DNA of 22,625 bases from CAJQND01 sp051010055 (GTDB lineage Bacteria > Pseudomonadota > Alphaproteobacteria > Rhizobiales > CAJQND01): contig JBPCVY010000236.1 of the NCBI GenBank assembly GCA_051010055.1, positions 1 to 22,625 of the forward strand. The letters run 5' to 3'. The notes below the pieces were generated by a model, which saw only the letters and a program-made list of their open reading frames with translations, searched no databases and had not been told where the DNA came from. Below are positions 1 through 7,618 of this stretch, piece by piece. A program made the position numbers and the translations under genes. Each line of letters opens with the position of its first letter. Within the stretch, counting starts at the first letter, position 1.

Positions 1-1133
1 CCCTTGGCCTGGCGCGCAAGGGAAACAATCACCTCGCCGTAATCCACGCCATCGCTCACATCGCGATGCACGAATTCCATATTGCCCCTGACAAATGAGG
101 AAATTTCCTCAATCCAGCCATCGCGCCCTTCGGCAACCTCCGGGGTAATGTGCTTCACCATTGCTTCAAGAAACTCGCTTGCATTGCAGGCAACCGGTAA
201 ATCGGTCTCATAAACGCGACCAATTTGTTCACCGTCCGGGTAAACATGTATCAGCTTTTGCTTGGGCCGCGGGGCCGCGGGCAGGGTATAGTTCTGGGTG
301 GTGACGTCCCCAAGCCGGGTTCCAACGGCAATGATGAGGTCGCACTGGTTCAGCAAATCGGCATGGGGTTTTGGCATGCCGAAACCCAAGTGGCCGGCAT
401 AGAGCCTGGAATTGTTGTCGAACCTGTCTTGATGTTTCCATGAAGCTGCCACCGGCACCTGAAAGGCGTCGGCAAAGGTTGCCAGTGCATCAGTTGCCAC
501 TTTGCCCTTTATCATGCCGCCAGCAATCACCAGAGGCCTTTCCGATTTGGCGAGCAACTGGCCGGTTTGCGTCATATCAAAAGCACAAGGGCCCTGCGGG
601 CGCAAATCGCCAAGCTCAAGCGGTGTGTGCCCGCATTCATCGCGCAGCATGTCTTCGGGCAGCGAAATCACCACCGGGCCTGGAGTGCCGGACTGGGCAA
701 GGGCAAACGCATCGCGCATGACCGTGGGCAAATCTGTGGCATCGGTTACCTCCCAAACCCCCTTGGCGATATCGGCAAAAAAGGAAGAGTAATCCACTTC
801 CTGGAATGCGCCGCGTCCAATGTCCTTGCGCGCCACCTGCCCAATGAGCAACACCACGGGCATGGCGTCTTGTTCGGCTACGTGTAGAGCAATGGAAGCG
901 TTTGTGGCGCCCGGCCCGCGGCTTACCGCATAAACTGACGGCTTGCCGGTGAGCTTTGCCTCGCTAACGGCCATAAAGCCTGCGCCTGATTCATGGCGGC
1001 AGGGAATGGTTTCAATGCCATTTGCACCATACAGGGCATCGAGAAGGGCAAGGTAGCTTTCTCCCGGCACACACCAGATGCGTTCAATCCCGTAAGCCTC
1101 AAGGGCGGTGACCATAAAATCTGCGGCGCGCAT
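1..1133 (-). CDS. Thiamine-diphosphate-dependent enzyme, acetolactate-synthase-like (C-terminus cut by window edge)
   Basis: About 377 codons are open from an ATG at 1133 to the left edge with no stop, so the gene is partial. The start is preceded by GGAG with 7 nt spacing. The N-terminal pyrimidine-binding domain shows the cofactor-activating Glu in RHESGAGFMA (Glu48) and the RGPGATN loop (around residue 72). GTRLGD in the middle domain is typical of the acetolactate synthase/glyoxylate carboligase/Xsc superfamily. The PP-binding domain with its GDG motif lies outside the window. The substrate cannot be read from what is visible. The gene starts 26 nt after the stop of the alpha/beta-hydrolase on the same strand, so the two probably form one transcript and act on the same metabolite. 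It is distinct from the xsc gene further along. Family assignment is firm; specific function is unknown. Confidence 0.85.
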   Translation of the reverse strand, partial: MRAADFMVTALEAYGIERIWCVPGESYLALLDALYGANGIETIPCRHESGAGFMAVSEAKLTGKPSVYAVSRGPGATNASIALHVAEQDAMPVVLLIGQVARKDIGRGAFQEVDYSSFFADIAKGVWEVTDATDLPTVMRDAFALAQSGTPGPVVISLPEDMLRDECGHTPLELGDLRPQGPCAFDMTQTGQLLAKSERPLVIAGGMIKGKVATDALATFADAFQVPVAASWKHQDRFDNNSRLYAGHLGFGMPKPHADLLNQCDLIIAVGTRLGDVTTQNYTLPAAPRPKQKLIHVYPDGEQIGRVYETDLPVACNASEFLEAMVKHITPEVAEGRDGWIEEISSFVRGNMEFVHRDVSDGVDYGEVIVSLARQAK

Positions 1134-1159
1134 CTGGCGTCTCCAAACTGTACTGCTGG

Positions 1160-1954
1160 TTATGATGTGAACAGACTGCGGACTTGCCGGCAAAAATCGC
1201 CTTGCTGCAAGACCGGATAAAAGTGTGCTCCGGTTTCAATAAAGTCAACGACGGCGCCGGGAATGCGTTTTGCAAGTTCCTGGGAAAAGTGGATGGGCGT
1301 AATCATGTCGTCCCTGGCGCAGGTAACGAGCACGGGCATATCGATATTTTCAAGCTCAGTGCGCCTGTCGAACGCGCGGATGGCATCTATGCGCCGGATG
1401 AAGCAATCAACATCCGGGAAGGCAAGCGCCACATCTTCCTCACTCGGGTCGGCCACCAGGTGCGGGTTGTCGCTCACCACCTTCGGCGGATAACCAGCAA
1501 TGAACAATGTACGCACATATTCCGCCGGCCCGCTGGTTTCAATCAGCTTCTTGCGGGCGCGGAAAAACTCTTCGAAATAGGCATCCTTTCCGGGCCAGCT
1601 TGAAGCAATCATAAGCGCGGAAAGCCGGTGTGGGTGATCGATCGCCATAACCTGGCCAATGGCTCCGCCGGTGGAGTGGCCCACTAGCCCTGCTTTCTCA
1701 ATATTCAAATGGTCAAGAAGGGCAGCCACGTCGGCGGCCATCTGCTCAACCGAATAGGTAAAGTGCGGTTTGGACGATGAGCCGGTGCCGCGATGGTCGT
1801 GGAGAATGATCGTAAAGTCTTTTGTAAGCTCGCCCAGTAGTGGCTGCCAGAACCCGGGCCGCCCGCCAAGCCCTGAAACAATCAGCACCGGCGGGCCGCT
1901 GCCGTGGGTTTCATAGTAAAGTTCATCGCCGTCCGGCAGCGGTGCAAAAGCCAT
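1160..1954 (-). CDS. Alpha/beta-hydrolase, RutD-like
   Basis: This is a 264-residue alpha/beta-hydrolase. The nucleophile elbow is GHSTGG (Ser94), the acid lies in ARDDMITP (Asp215 or Asp216), and the catalytic His is in GAHFYP (His244). The oxyanion-hole region SGLGG (27-31) and the DHRGTG motif resemble the aminoacrylate hydrolase RutD and 3-oxoadipate enol-lactonases. An in-frame TTG exists at 2017, but the ATG at 1954 is preferred: it begins the conserved domain directly and has GAGG just upstream. The gene is first in a probable operon with the thiamine-diphosphate enzyme and is divergent from pta. No signal peptide is seen, so it is likely cytoplasmic. The substrate is unknown. Pairing with a ThDP enzyme suggests hydrolysis of a small ester, lactone or carbon-carbon product of that enzyme, which is inference. 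Confidence 0.85.
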   Translation of the reverse strand: MAFAPLPDGDELYYETHGSGPPVLIVSGLGGRPGFWQPLLGELTKDFTIILHDHRGTGSSSKPHFTYSVEQMAADVAALLDHLNIEKAGLVGHSTGGAIGQVMAIDHPHRLSALMIASSWPGKDAYFEEFFRARKKLIETSGPAEYVRTLFIAGYPPKVVSDNPHLVADPSEEDVALAFPDVDCFIRRIDAIRAFDRRTELENIDMPVLVTCARDDMITPIHFSQELAKRIPGAVVDFIETGAHFYPVLQQGDFCRQVRSLFTS

Positions 1955-2049
1955 GGCCCTCAATTTCCCCACAATCTGTCCCCATCGCCAAGGTGCAGAA
2001 CTAGTTAGGATGGTCAATAGAAAACTGCTCTTTGTGGGGGGCGAACGGC

Positions 2050-3003
2050 ATGAACATTGTCACCGAGCTTATGGAGGCTGCGCGCGGCGCGGGCGGGCGC
2101 GTGGTGCTGCCGGAAGGGGATGATGTGCGTGTTGTGGCGGCGGCGCGTCAGCTGGTGGCCGAAGATTTGGCAATACCGGTATTGTTAGGTGCTGAAGGAA
2201 ATCCCGGCGCAGGGATTGAACTTTGCGAGCCTGCAGAAGATCCCCGGTTTGAGGCTTATGTTGATGTGCTCTCGGCCAACTCAAAACACACGTCTGGCGA
2301 GGCTGCAGCGCTTTTACAGGACCCGCTTTATTTCGCTGGCATGATGGTGCGCGAAGGCGATGCCGATGCGCTTTTGGCGGGTGCTGCAAACCCGACAGCG
2401 GATGTTTTGCGCGCAGGGCTTAAAACAGTCGGACTGGCAGAGGGCATCCGCCGCATGTCGTCATTCTTTCTCATGGCGGTGCCGGATGTGGCTGGAGAGG
2501 GTCCGCGCAACTTCATTTTTGCAGATTGCGCCGTGAATATTGACCCTGGCCCGGAAGACCTTGCCGATATCGCCATTGCATCTGCGGCAACGGCGGCACG
2601 CTGGCTGAACGAAACGCCCCGGGTTGCCATGCTGTCTTTTTCAACGCGCGGCAGCGCCGATCACGACCATATCGATAAGGTTACAGCCGCCCTTGAGGTT
2701 GCAACGGCGCGCGCGCCTGATTTGGCGATTGATGGGGAGTTGCAGCTTGATTCTGCCATTATCCCCACGGTTGCCGCGCGCAAGGTAACGGGCAACAGCA
2801 AGGTGGCGGGCAGGGCAAACGTGCTGATTTTTCCGGATCTGGATTCGGCCAATATCGGCTACAAGCTCACCCAGTATATGGGCAATGCCCAGGCTATTGG
2901 CCCGTTCCTGCAGGGGTTTGCGCGCCCGGTGTGTGATCTTTCCCGCGGCGCCAGCGTGGCCGACATTGTCTCCGCCTCAGCAATCACCCTGGCGATGGGA
3001 TAA
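2050..3003 (+). CDS. pta: Phosphate acetyltransferase (short form)
   Basis: Pta interconverts acetyl phosphate and acetyl-CoA. Here it most likely channels the acetyl phosphate made by Xsc into central metabolism. The 317-residue protein consists only of the catalytic PTA_PTB domain. It opens with VVLPEGDDVRVVAAA and ends with the family block SANIGYKLTQYMG and a GASVADIV tail; there is no N-terminal DRTGG/P-loop extension as in long Pta. The ATG at 2050 is chosen over an in-frame TTG at 2032 because a run of G (GTGGGGGG) sits 8 nt upstream of it. It is divergent from the hydrolase and convergent with metA, so it is probably transcribed alone. In many alphaproteobacteria pta directly follows xsc; here it lies more than 8 kb away. 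No copy of the operator seen at xsc and tpa was found upstream. Confidence 0.93.
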   Translation: MNIVTELMEAARGAGGRVVLPEGDDVRVVAAARQLVAEDLAIPVLLGAEGNPGAGIELCEPAEDPRFEAYVDVLSANSKHTSGEAAALLQDPLYFAGMMVREGDADALLAGAANPTADVLRAGLKTVGLAEGIRRMSSFFLMAVPDVAGEGPRNFIFADCAVNIDPGPEDLADIAIASAATAARWLNETPRVAMLSFSTRGSADHDHIDKVTAALEVATARAPDLAIDGELQLDSAIIPTVAARKVTGNSKVAGRANVLIFPDLDSANIGYKLTQYMGNAQAIGPFLQGFARPVCDLSRGASVADIVSASAITLAMG

Positions 3004-3013
3004 AACAGGTCAA

Positions 3014-3042
3014 GGGATCACGATTCGCTAGGGTTTGATCCC
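3014..3042. terminator. Weak inverted repeat between convergent pta and metA
   Basis: GGGATCA and TGATCCC flank a 15-nt loop between the converging pta and metA genes, overlapping the last codons of metA. It could act as a shared terminator. The loop is large and there is no good T-tract, so this is tentative. Confidence 0.3.
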
Positions 3043-3951
3043 GATTGTTTCCATGTCGAACGGGGCCGTCTGATAGACTTGGTTGATCCAGTTGCCGAAA
3101 AGCAGATGGGCATGGGAGCGCCAGCGGTTTTGCGGCGGCATATCAGGGTTGTCACCCGGGAAATAATCATGCGGCAGCTTGATGGGTGTGCCGTTGGAAA
3201 TGTCGCGCTGATACTCCTCGCCGAGCGATGTGGAATCATACTCAATGTGATTGAAAATGTAGAGCCGCTGGCCCGTATCTTCAGCCAGCAGGCAAGGGCC
3301 AGTCACATCGCTTTCCATCAGCAGGTCAAGATCGGGAACCTTGCGCACATCTTCTGAGCGCATCTCTGTCCAGCGCGAAACAGGGATGGAGAAATCGTCG
3401 GAAAATCCGGCAAGATAGGGCGATGCCGGTTTCAAGTTCTTGTGCCGGTAAACACCGAAGGCCTTTTGGTCGAGAGTGTATTTCGGTACCTGGTGGAAGT
3501 GCGACAGGGCGGCCATGGCACCCCAGCAAATGAAAAAACTGGAATGCACATTCGTTGTCGTCCAGTCAAAAATGCGCTGCAGTTCATCCCAATAGGTGAC
3601 TTCCTCAAACTCCAGGGTTTCAATTGGCGCACCGGTAATGATGAAGCCATCAAATTTGCGATCAGCCACTTCATCGAAGGTTTCATAAAACGTAATCAGA
3701 TGGTCTTCGGAAGTGTTCTTTGCCTGGTGATTGCCTATGCGCACAAGGCTCATTTCAATCTGCAGGGGCGTTGAGCCGAGCAGGCGCGCGATTTGGGCTT
3801 CGGTTCTGATTTTGTTGGGCATCAGGTTGAGCAGGCCAATATGCAGTGGCCGGATGTCCTGGCGCACGGCGGTTGCCTCGCTCATGACCTTAACTCCCTC
3901 ATGCTCAAGCTGCGCGCGGGCTGGAAGCTTGTTGGGAATCTTGATCGGCAT
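3028..3951 (-). CDS. metA: Homoserine O-acyltransferase (MetA family), predicted acetyl-CoA user
   Basis: MetA activates homoserine by O-acylation in the first committed step of methionine synthesis. The 307-residue protein aligns by eye with E. coli MetA from end to end. The acyl-accepting Cys142 is in FICWGAMAAL and the catalytic His235 and Glu237 are in FNHIEYDS. Residue 111, just after ITGAPI, is Glu. In the family, Glu111 marks acetyl-CoA use (as in Bacillus cereus MetA) and Gly111 marks succinyl-CoA use (E. coli), so this copy is predicted to be an acetyltransferase. The ATG at 3951 has GGAG 6 nt upstream. A SAM-II-type riboswitch about 100 nt upstream implies repression by S-adenosylmethionine. 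It is not part of the taurine pathway but lies between pta and tauE. Confidence 0.95.
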   Translation of the reverse strand: MPIKIPNKLPARAQLEHEGVKVMSEATAVRQDIRPLHIGLLNLMPNKIRTEAQIARLLGSTPLQIEMSLVRIGNHQAKNTSEDHLITFYETFDEVADRKFDGFIITGAPIETLEFEEVTYWDELQRIFDWTTTNVHSSFFICWGAMAALSHFHQVPKYTLDQKAFGVYRHKNLKPASPYLAGFSDDFSIPVSRWTEMRSEDVRKVPDLDLLMESDVTGPCLLAEDTGQRLYIFNHIEYDSTSLGEEYQRDISNGTPIKLPHDYFPGDNPDMPPQNRWRSHAHLLFGNWINQVYQTAPFDMETIGIKP

Positions 3952-4006
3952 TTTCTACTCCACTCAACACAAAACGGGCCAGAAACTCTCTGACGCCACG
4001 AAAGTT

Positions 4007-4020
4007 TTTCCGGCCGGAAA
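4007..4020. repeat. Perfect 14-bp palindrome in the metA leader
   Basis: TTTCCGGCCGGAAA is a perfect palindrome between the riboswitch and the metA start. With no loop it is not a classical terminator, but the GGCCGG core matches the repeated GGCC elements of the riboswitch. It could take part in an alternative fold of the leader RNA or be a protein-binding site. Confidence 0.4.
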
Positions 4021-4054
4021 TGCCTGCGAAAGGCCCGCAATTTTGGAGAAAATG

Positions 4055-4114
4055 CTTCGGCCCTTTTAGCAAGTTATTTTACGTGGTTGCAAGCCGGCCG
4101 GCCAAATCACCACG
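4055..4114 (-). promoter_or_regulatory. SAM-II riboswitch (metA RNA motif)
   Basis: On the minus strand P1 is formed by CGTGGT and ACCACG. Its loop begins GATTTGG and carries CGGCC; the 3' tail carries the conserved GCTAAAA followed by GGGCCG. CGGCC in the loop can pair with GGCCG in the tail, giving the H-type pseudoknot of SAM-II. The conserved GATTT, CTTGCAA and GCTAAAA segments match the SAM-II class known upstream of alphaproteobacterial metA genes. The element ends about 105 nt before the metA start. Its tail does not coincide with the metA ribosome-binding site, so the switching step (termination or translation) is not obvious. Confidence 0.9.
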
Positions 4115-4123
4115 GTTTTCCCT

Positions 4124-4151
4124 ATTATCAGAGTTGGTTAGGGAAAGCAAA
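4124..4151 (-). promoter_or_regulatory. Candidate promoter of the metA leader
   Basis: GATAAT (4129-4124) resembles a -10 box, with TTTGCT 16 nt upstream (4151-4146) as a weak -35. A transcript starting about 7 nt after the -10 box would begin at roughly 4117, immediately before the first riboswitch stem at 4114, which supports both calls. Confidence 0.5.
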
Positions 4152-4225
4152 TGAGCATGCGGTGGTGCAATACGCGCAAAGTCATTCCCGCGAAGTTGTC
4201 CAGTCTGTCCATGGCTGAGTTCAAA

Positions 4226-4981
4226 CTACCCCCAAAGGGTGCGGGCGATGCCGGCAAGGGCGAGAACAATAAGCAATGAGATGACCATTTTGCGGAAGGT
4301 TTCATCGCTGGCGCCGAGAAAGTGTTTTGAACCGGCAATGATGCCGAGGGCGAAAGGGATGGCGCCAAGCGCCAGGAGTTTGAGGCTTGTGAAATCCATG
4401 ACGCCGGTGGACACCATCAGAGCGATGGTGATGGCGTTTACGAAGAAAAAGAATGCCACCATAGTGGCCCGCAACAGCTGAGGCTTTTTCGAACTTGCGA
4501 CCAGAAAAAGAGCCACCGGCAACCCGCCGAGCGAAGCTGCCGTGTTGGCAATGCCGGAAAGAACACCAATGCCCAAGAGCCCGCCGGCGCCGGGCGCCCG
4601 CTTAAGGCTCCAGCCGGCCAAAAGGGCAAAAGCAATTACCAGAACAAAGCTCTGGATGGTGAGCCGCACCGTTTCTTCTGAGAGATAAAAGTGGGTCATC
4701 AAACCAAGGGGGCTGCCGATAACCGCACCGGCAACGATGAGCTTTAGGAGCTGCCAGTCGACTTCACCGCGTACCGAGCGCACCATCAATGTGCTTGCGA
4801 AAACTTCCACCAGCACAGCCACGGGCACAATGAGCGCAGGGGGGTAAAAAGGCGTAAGCGCCGTTACCATGACCGCCGCTGAACCAAAGCCGGAATAGCC
4901 GCGCACAAACCCTGCGGCAATCATCACAACTGCCAGCAGCACCCCTTCGATTAGTCCGATTTCAATTGGCAAAGCACTCAT
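4226..4981 (-). CDS. tauE: TauE/SafE-family membrane exporter (putative sulfite/sulfonate exporter)
   Basis: This 251-residue, very hydrophobic protein shows the TauE/SafE (TSUP, formerly DUF81) pattern: two related halves of about four membrane segments each. The first half has GFVRGYSGFGSA (around 25-36); the second has GVLSGIANTAASLGGLPVALF. Family members export sulfite or small sulfonates, or move other sulfur anions. In taurine gene clusters TauE is proposed to expel the sulfite made by Xsc. The ATG at 4981 is chosen; a TTG directly before it is unlikely. It begins 6 nt after the stop of the flavoprotein gene on the same strand, so the two are very probably co-transcribed. The symbol reflects family and setting; transport of sulfite is inferred, not shown. 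Confidence 0.8.
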   Translation of the reverse strand: MSALPIEIGLIEGVLLAVVMIAAGFVRGYSGFGSAAVMVTALTPFYPPALIVPVAVLVEVFASTLMVRSVRGEVDWQLLKLIVAGAVIGSPLGLMTHFYLSEETVRLTIQSFVLVIAFALLAGWSLKRAPGAGGLLGIGVLSGIANTAASLGGLPVALFLVASSKKPQLLRATMVAFFFFVNAITIALMVSTGVMDFTSLKLLALGAIPFALGIIAGSKHFLGASDETFRKMVISLLIVLALAGIARTLWG

Positions 4982-4987
4982 CAAACA

Positions 4988-7405
4988 TTACCCGCGCATG
5001 CGGGCGCCATCGCCGTCAAAAAGCGGTTCGGTGATGAGTTTTGCAGCGCGCATCTGCCCAAGGATTTCAATTTCAACCTCAAGGCCCTCCGCAATCAGTT
5101 CAACGGGCACAAAGCCCAGTGCAATTGATTTTCCGGCAAAGTGAGAATAACCGCCTGATGTGCAAAAGCCCTTAACGTCGCCGTCAATCCAAATTGGCTC
5201 ATAGGCAACAATGTCTGCATCATCTGCGTCTACCTCAAATGCGCAGATACGCCGTGCCGGGCCCTGGGATTTTTCTTCCATCACAGCCGCCTTGCCGAAG
5301 AAGTCCTCCGGCTTGTTGTAAAAAACGAACCTGTCCATGCCCGTTTCAGCTGGCATATAGTCGGGGCTGAACTCCCGGTCCCATGAGCCGAAAAACTTAT
5401 CCAGGCGAAGCGACATCATGGCCCGCATGCCGAAGGGGGCCATTCCAAATTGCTTGCCAGCTTCGGCCAGGGTTTCATAAAGCGCACGCTGGTTGCCGGC
5501 ATCCACATAAATTTCAAAGCCCAAATCCCCGGTATATGAAACCCGCTGAACAAGGGCTTCGGAAAGGCCGACATTCATGAACTTGGCATCCATGAACTTG
5601 AACGCATCCGCGGAGACATCTGTACTCGTGCATGCCTGCAAAACGTCGCGCGCCTTGGGTCCGGCAATCTGAAACCCGATGCGGCTGGTGGAGATGTTCT
5701 CAAGGTGCACACCGGTATCGGGTAGATGCTGCTCGAAATAGCGCATATGAATATCCTGCATGCCGAAAGAGGCAGTAAGCTGGAATTCCGTCTCTCCAAG
5801 GCAAGTGACTGTGAAGTCGCCGATGAGTTTTCCCTTTTCAGACAACATGGGGTTGAGCGCAATCCGCCCCGATGAGGGGATGCGCCCGGCCATGATGGTG
5901 TTGAGCCAGGCACGCGCGCCATCACCGGTCACCCGGTATTTGCCGAAATTATGGATTTCGTTGATGCCGACACCCTCGCGCACGGCTTTTACCTCGCGGG
6001 CGGTTGCCTCAAATGCATTGGAGCGGCGGAAGGTGGGCGTTTCATATCTTTTTTCGCCTGCCTGAGCAAAATAGTTCGCAACTTCCATTCCATATTGGGC
6101 CCCGAACACTGCGTTTTGTTCATCCCAAATGCTGTAGGCAGGGGTTGTCTGGAAGGGGCGCGCGACGGGCAGCTCTTCGTTCGGGTAGGAAACGGAGAAG
6201 CGGCGCTGGTAATTCTCGCGCACCTTTGCACGGGTGTAGGCCGGGGTAATCCAGCGGCCAAAGCGTGCAACATCCATGGCGTAGACATCGCGTTCTGCCT
6301 CGCCTTCAACCATCCACTGGGCAAGGGAAAGGCCAACCCCGCCTCCTTGGGAGAACCCGGCCATGACACCGCAGGCAGACCAGTAGTTTGTCAGGCCGGG
6401 CACCGGGCCAACAAGCGGGTTGCCGTCAGGTGCGAATGTGAAGGGCCCGTTGATAACGGTTTTCACCCCTGCTGTTTGCAGGATCGGAAAGCGGGCCTGA
6501 GCAAACTCAACGGCATCGGTGATGCGTTCCAACTTGTCTTCCAACAGCTCATGGCCGAAGTCCCATGGCGTGCCGTCAACGCCCCACGGGTCGCAGTTTT
6601 GCTCATAAAACCCGATGCAGATTCCGCGCCCTTCCTGGCGCAGATAGCTCTCACCGCCCGGGTCCATCACATGGGGTAGCTCGCGCCCTAGCTTTACTAC
6701 TTCGGGCACATCCTCGGTGACGAGATATTGGTGCTCCATTGGGTGGAGCGGCAGATAAACCCCCGCCATTGCGCCAACCTCGCGCGCCCAAAGGCCGGCT
6801 GCATTGACAACATGCCCGGCATGAACGGTTCCCTGTTCGGTCACCACATCCCATGTGCCGTCAGAGCGCGGGTTGGTCTCAATCACCGGGTTACGCAGCA
6901 CAATCTCCGCACCATTATTGCGCGCTGCGCGGGCATAGGCGTGGGTGGTGCCGGAGGGGTCGAGATGGCCATCTAGCGGGTCATAAAGCGCACCGATGAT
7001 ACCGTTCGTATTGGTGATGGGAGAGAGCTTCTTAATCTCCTCTGGGCCGACAATCTCCGTCTCCAGCCCCATGAAACGGTGCTTGGCCCGTTCCGCCTTC
7101 AACATGTCCATGCGCTCAGGGGTATCAGCCAGGGTAACGCCGCCCACATGGTGCAGCCCGCATGACATGCCGGTAAGCTCTTCCAGCTCGCGGTAAAGGC
7201 GGATGGTGTAGCCCTGAAGGGCGGCCATGTTGGTGTCGCCGTTAAGGGTGTGAAAACCGCCGGCGGCATGCCATGTGGAGCCCGACGTGAGCTCGGACCG
7301 CTCGATGAGCATGACATCTGACCAGCCAAGCTTGGTGAGATGGTAAAGCACTGAACACCCCACCACACCGCCGCCAATAACGGCCACCTGCACCTTAGAT
7401 TTCAT
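4988..7405 (-). CDS. Dimethylglycine/sarcosine dehydrogenase-like flavoprotein with C-terminal GcvT domains
   Basis: This 805-residue protein has the two-part build of dimethylglycine and sarcosine dehydrogenases. An N-terminal DAO-type FAD domain begins VAVIGGGVVG (residues 8-16), and WHAAG (His46) matches the His that binds FAD covalently in mammalian dimethylglycine dehydrogenase. From about residue 430 onward there are FAO and GcvT aminomethyltransferase-like domains, with RVSYTGDLGFEIYV and GMRAMMSLRLDK. Such enzymes oxidise N-methyl groups and pass the carbon to tetrahydrofolate. The ATG at 7405 is preferred over a GTG at 7438 because GGAAGG lies 8 nt upstream. It is immediately followed by the TauE-like gene (6 nt gap), which hints at an N-methylated sulfonate such as N-methyltaurine as substrate. 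That is inference; dimethylglycine or sarcosine is the default reading. Confidence 0.85.
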   Translation of the reverse strand: MKSKVQVAVIGGGVVGCSVLYHLTKLGWSDVMLIERSELTSGSTWHAAGGFHTLNGDTNMAALQGYTIRLYRELEELTGMSCGLHHVGGVTLADTPERMDMLKAERAKHRFMGLETEIVGPEEIKKLSPITNTNGIIGALYDPLDGHLDPSGTTHAYARAARNNGAEIVLRNPVIETNPRSDGTWDVVTEQGTVHAGHVVNAAGLWAREVGAMAGVYLPLHPMEHQYLVTEDVPEVVKLGRELPHVMDPGGESYLRQEGRGICIGFYEQNCDPWGVDGTPWDFGHELLEDKLERITDAVEFAQARFPILQTAGVKTVINGPFTFAPDGNPLVGPVPGLTNYWSACGVMAGFSQGGGVGLSLAQWMVEGEAERDVYAMDVARFGRWITPAYTRAKVRENYQRRFSVSYPNEELPVARPFQTTPAYSIWDEQNAVFGAQYGMEVANYFAQAGEKRYETPTFRRSNAFEATAREVKAVREGVGINEIHNFGKYRVTGDGARAWLNTIMAGRIPSSGRIALNPMLSEKGKLIGDFTVTCLGETEFQLTASFGMQDIHMRYFEQHLPDTGVHLENISTSRIGFQIAGPKARDVLQACTSTDVSADAFKFMDAKFMNVGLSEALVQRVSYTGDLGFEIYVDAGNQRALYETLAEAGKQFGMAPFGMRAMMSLRLDKFFGSWDREFSPDYMPAETGMDRFVFYNKPEDFFGKAAVMEEKSQGPARRICAFEVDADDADIVAYEPIWIDGDVKGFCTSGGYSHFAGKSIALGFVPVELIAEGLEVEIEILGQMRAAKLITEPLFDGDGARMRG

Positions 7406-7540
7406 AAACGCCGCCTTCCCTTGAAATTCACGTCCCACCTAGAACGAATTTCCAGGCCCAGACAAGCCAGTTCATTCCATAAACGTTGCCAATACCCCGG
7501 GCCGGGCAGGTTCCGCATTTTCCTGAATTGTTTATTTTGC

Positions 7541-7570
7541 TTGACATTCATCAGGTTCGAACCCAATTAG
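7541..7570 (+). promoter_or_regulatory. Candidate promoter for the DEAD-box helicase
   Basis: A consensus -35 box TTGACA (7541-7546) is followed after 18 nt by AATTAG (7565-7570), a poor -10. If used, the transcript has an untranslated leader of about 160 nt. The -35 is convincing, the -10 much less so. Confidence 0.4.
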
Positions 7571-7584
7571 CGCTTTAAACAACT

Positions 7585-7618
7585 CGCGATCGCGCGATTC
7601 GCTCCGGCACATGGAGCG
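7585..7618 (+). promoter_or_regulatory. Structured 5' leader of the helicase mRNA
   Basis: Two elements lie close together: the palindrome CGCGATCGCG (7585-7594) and a hairpin with stem CGCTCC/GGAGCG and a 7-nt loop (7600-7618). Long leaders are common for cold-induced RNA helicases and may allow feedback or temperature control. That role is inferred here. Confidence 0.4.

Noticed and set aside
1955..2017. Longer hydrolase beginning at TTG 2017
   Set aside because: The extra 21 residues have no family similarity, and the ATG at 1954 starts the conserved domain with a nearby GAGG.
4138..4225. Small peptide gene between tauE and the metA promoter (24 codons from an ATG on the minus strand)
   Set aside because: No clear ribosome-binding site and no recognisable sequence. 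It is part of a longer shadow frame running through tauE.
7452..7470. Cluster of CCAG/CCCAG elements before the flavoprotein gene as a TauR site
   Set aside because: The elements point the same way and lack the CTGG-N13-CCAG symmetry and the YCCTA core, so the resemblance may be chance.
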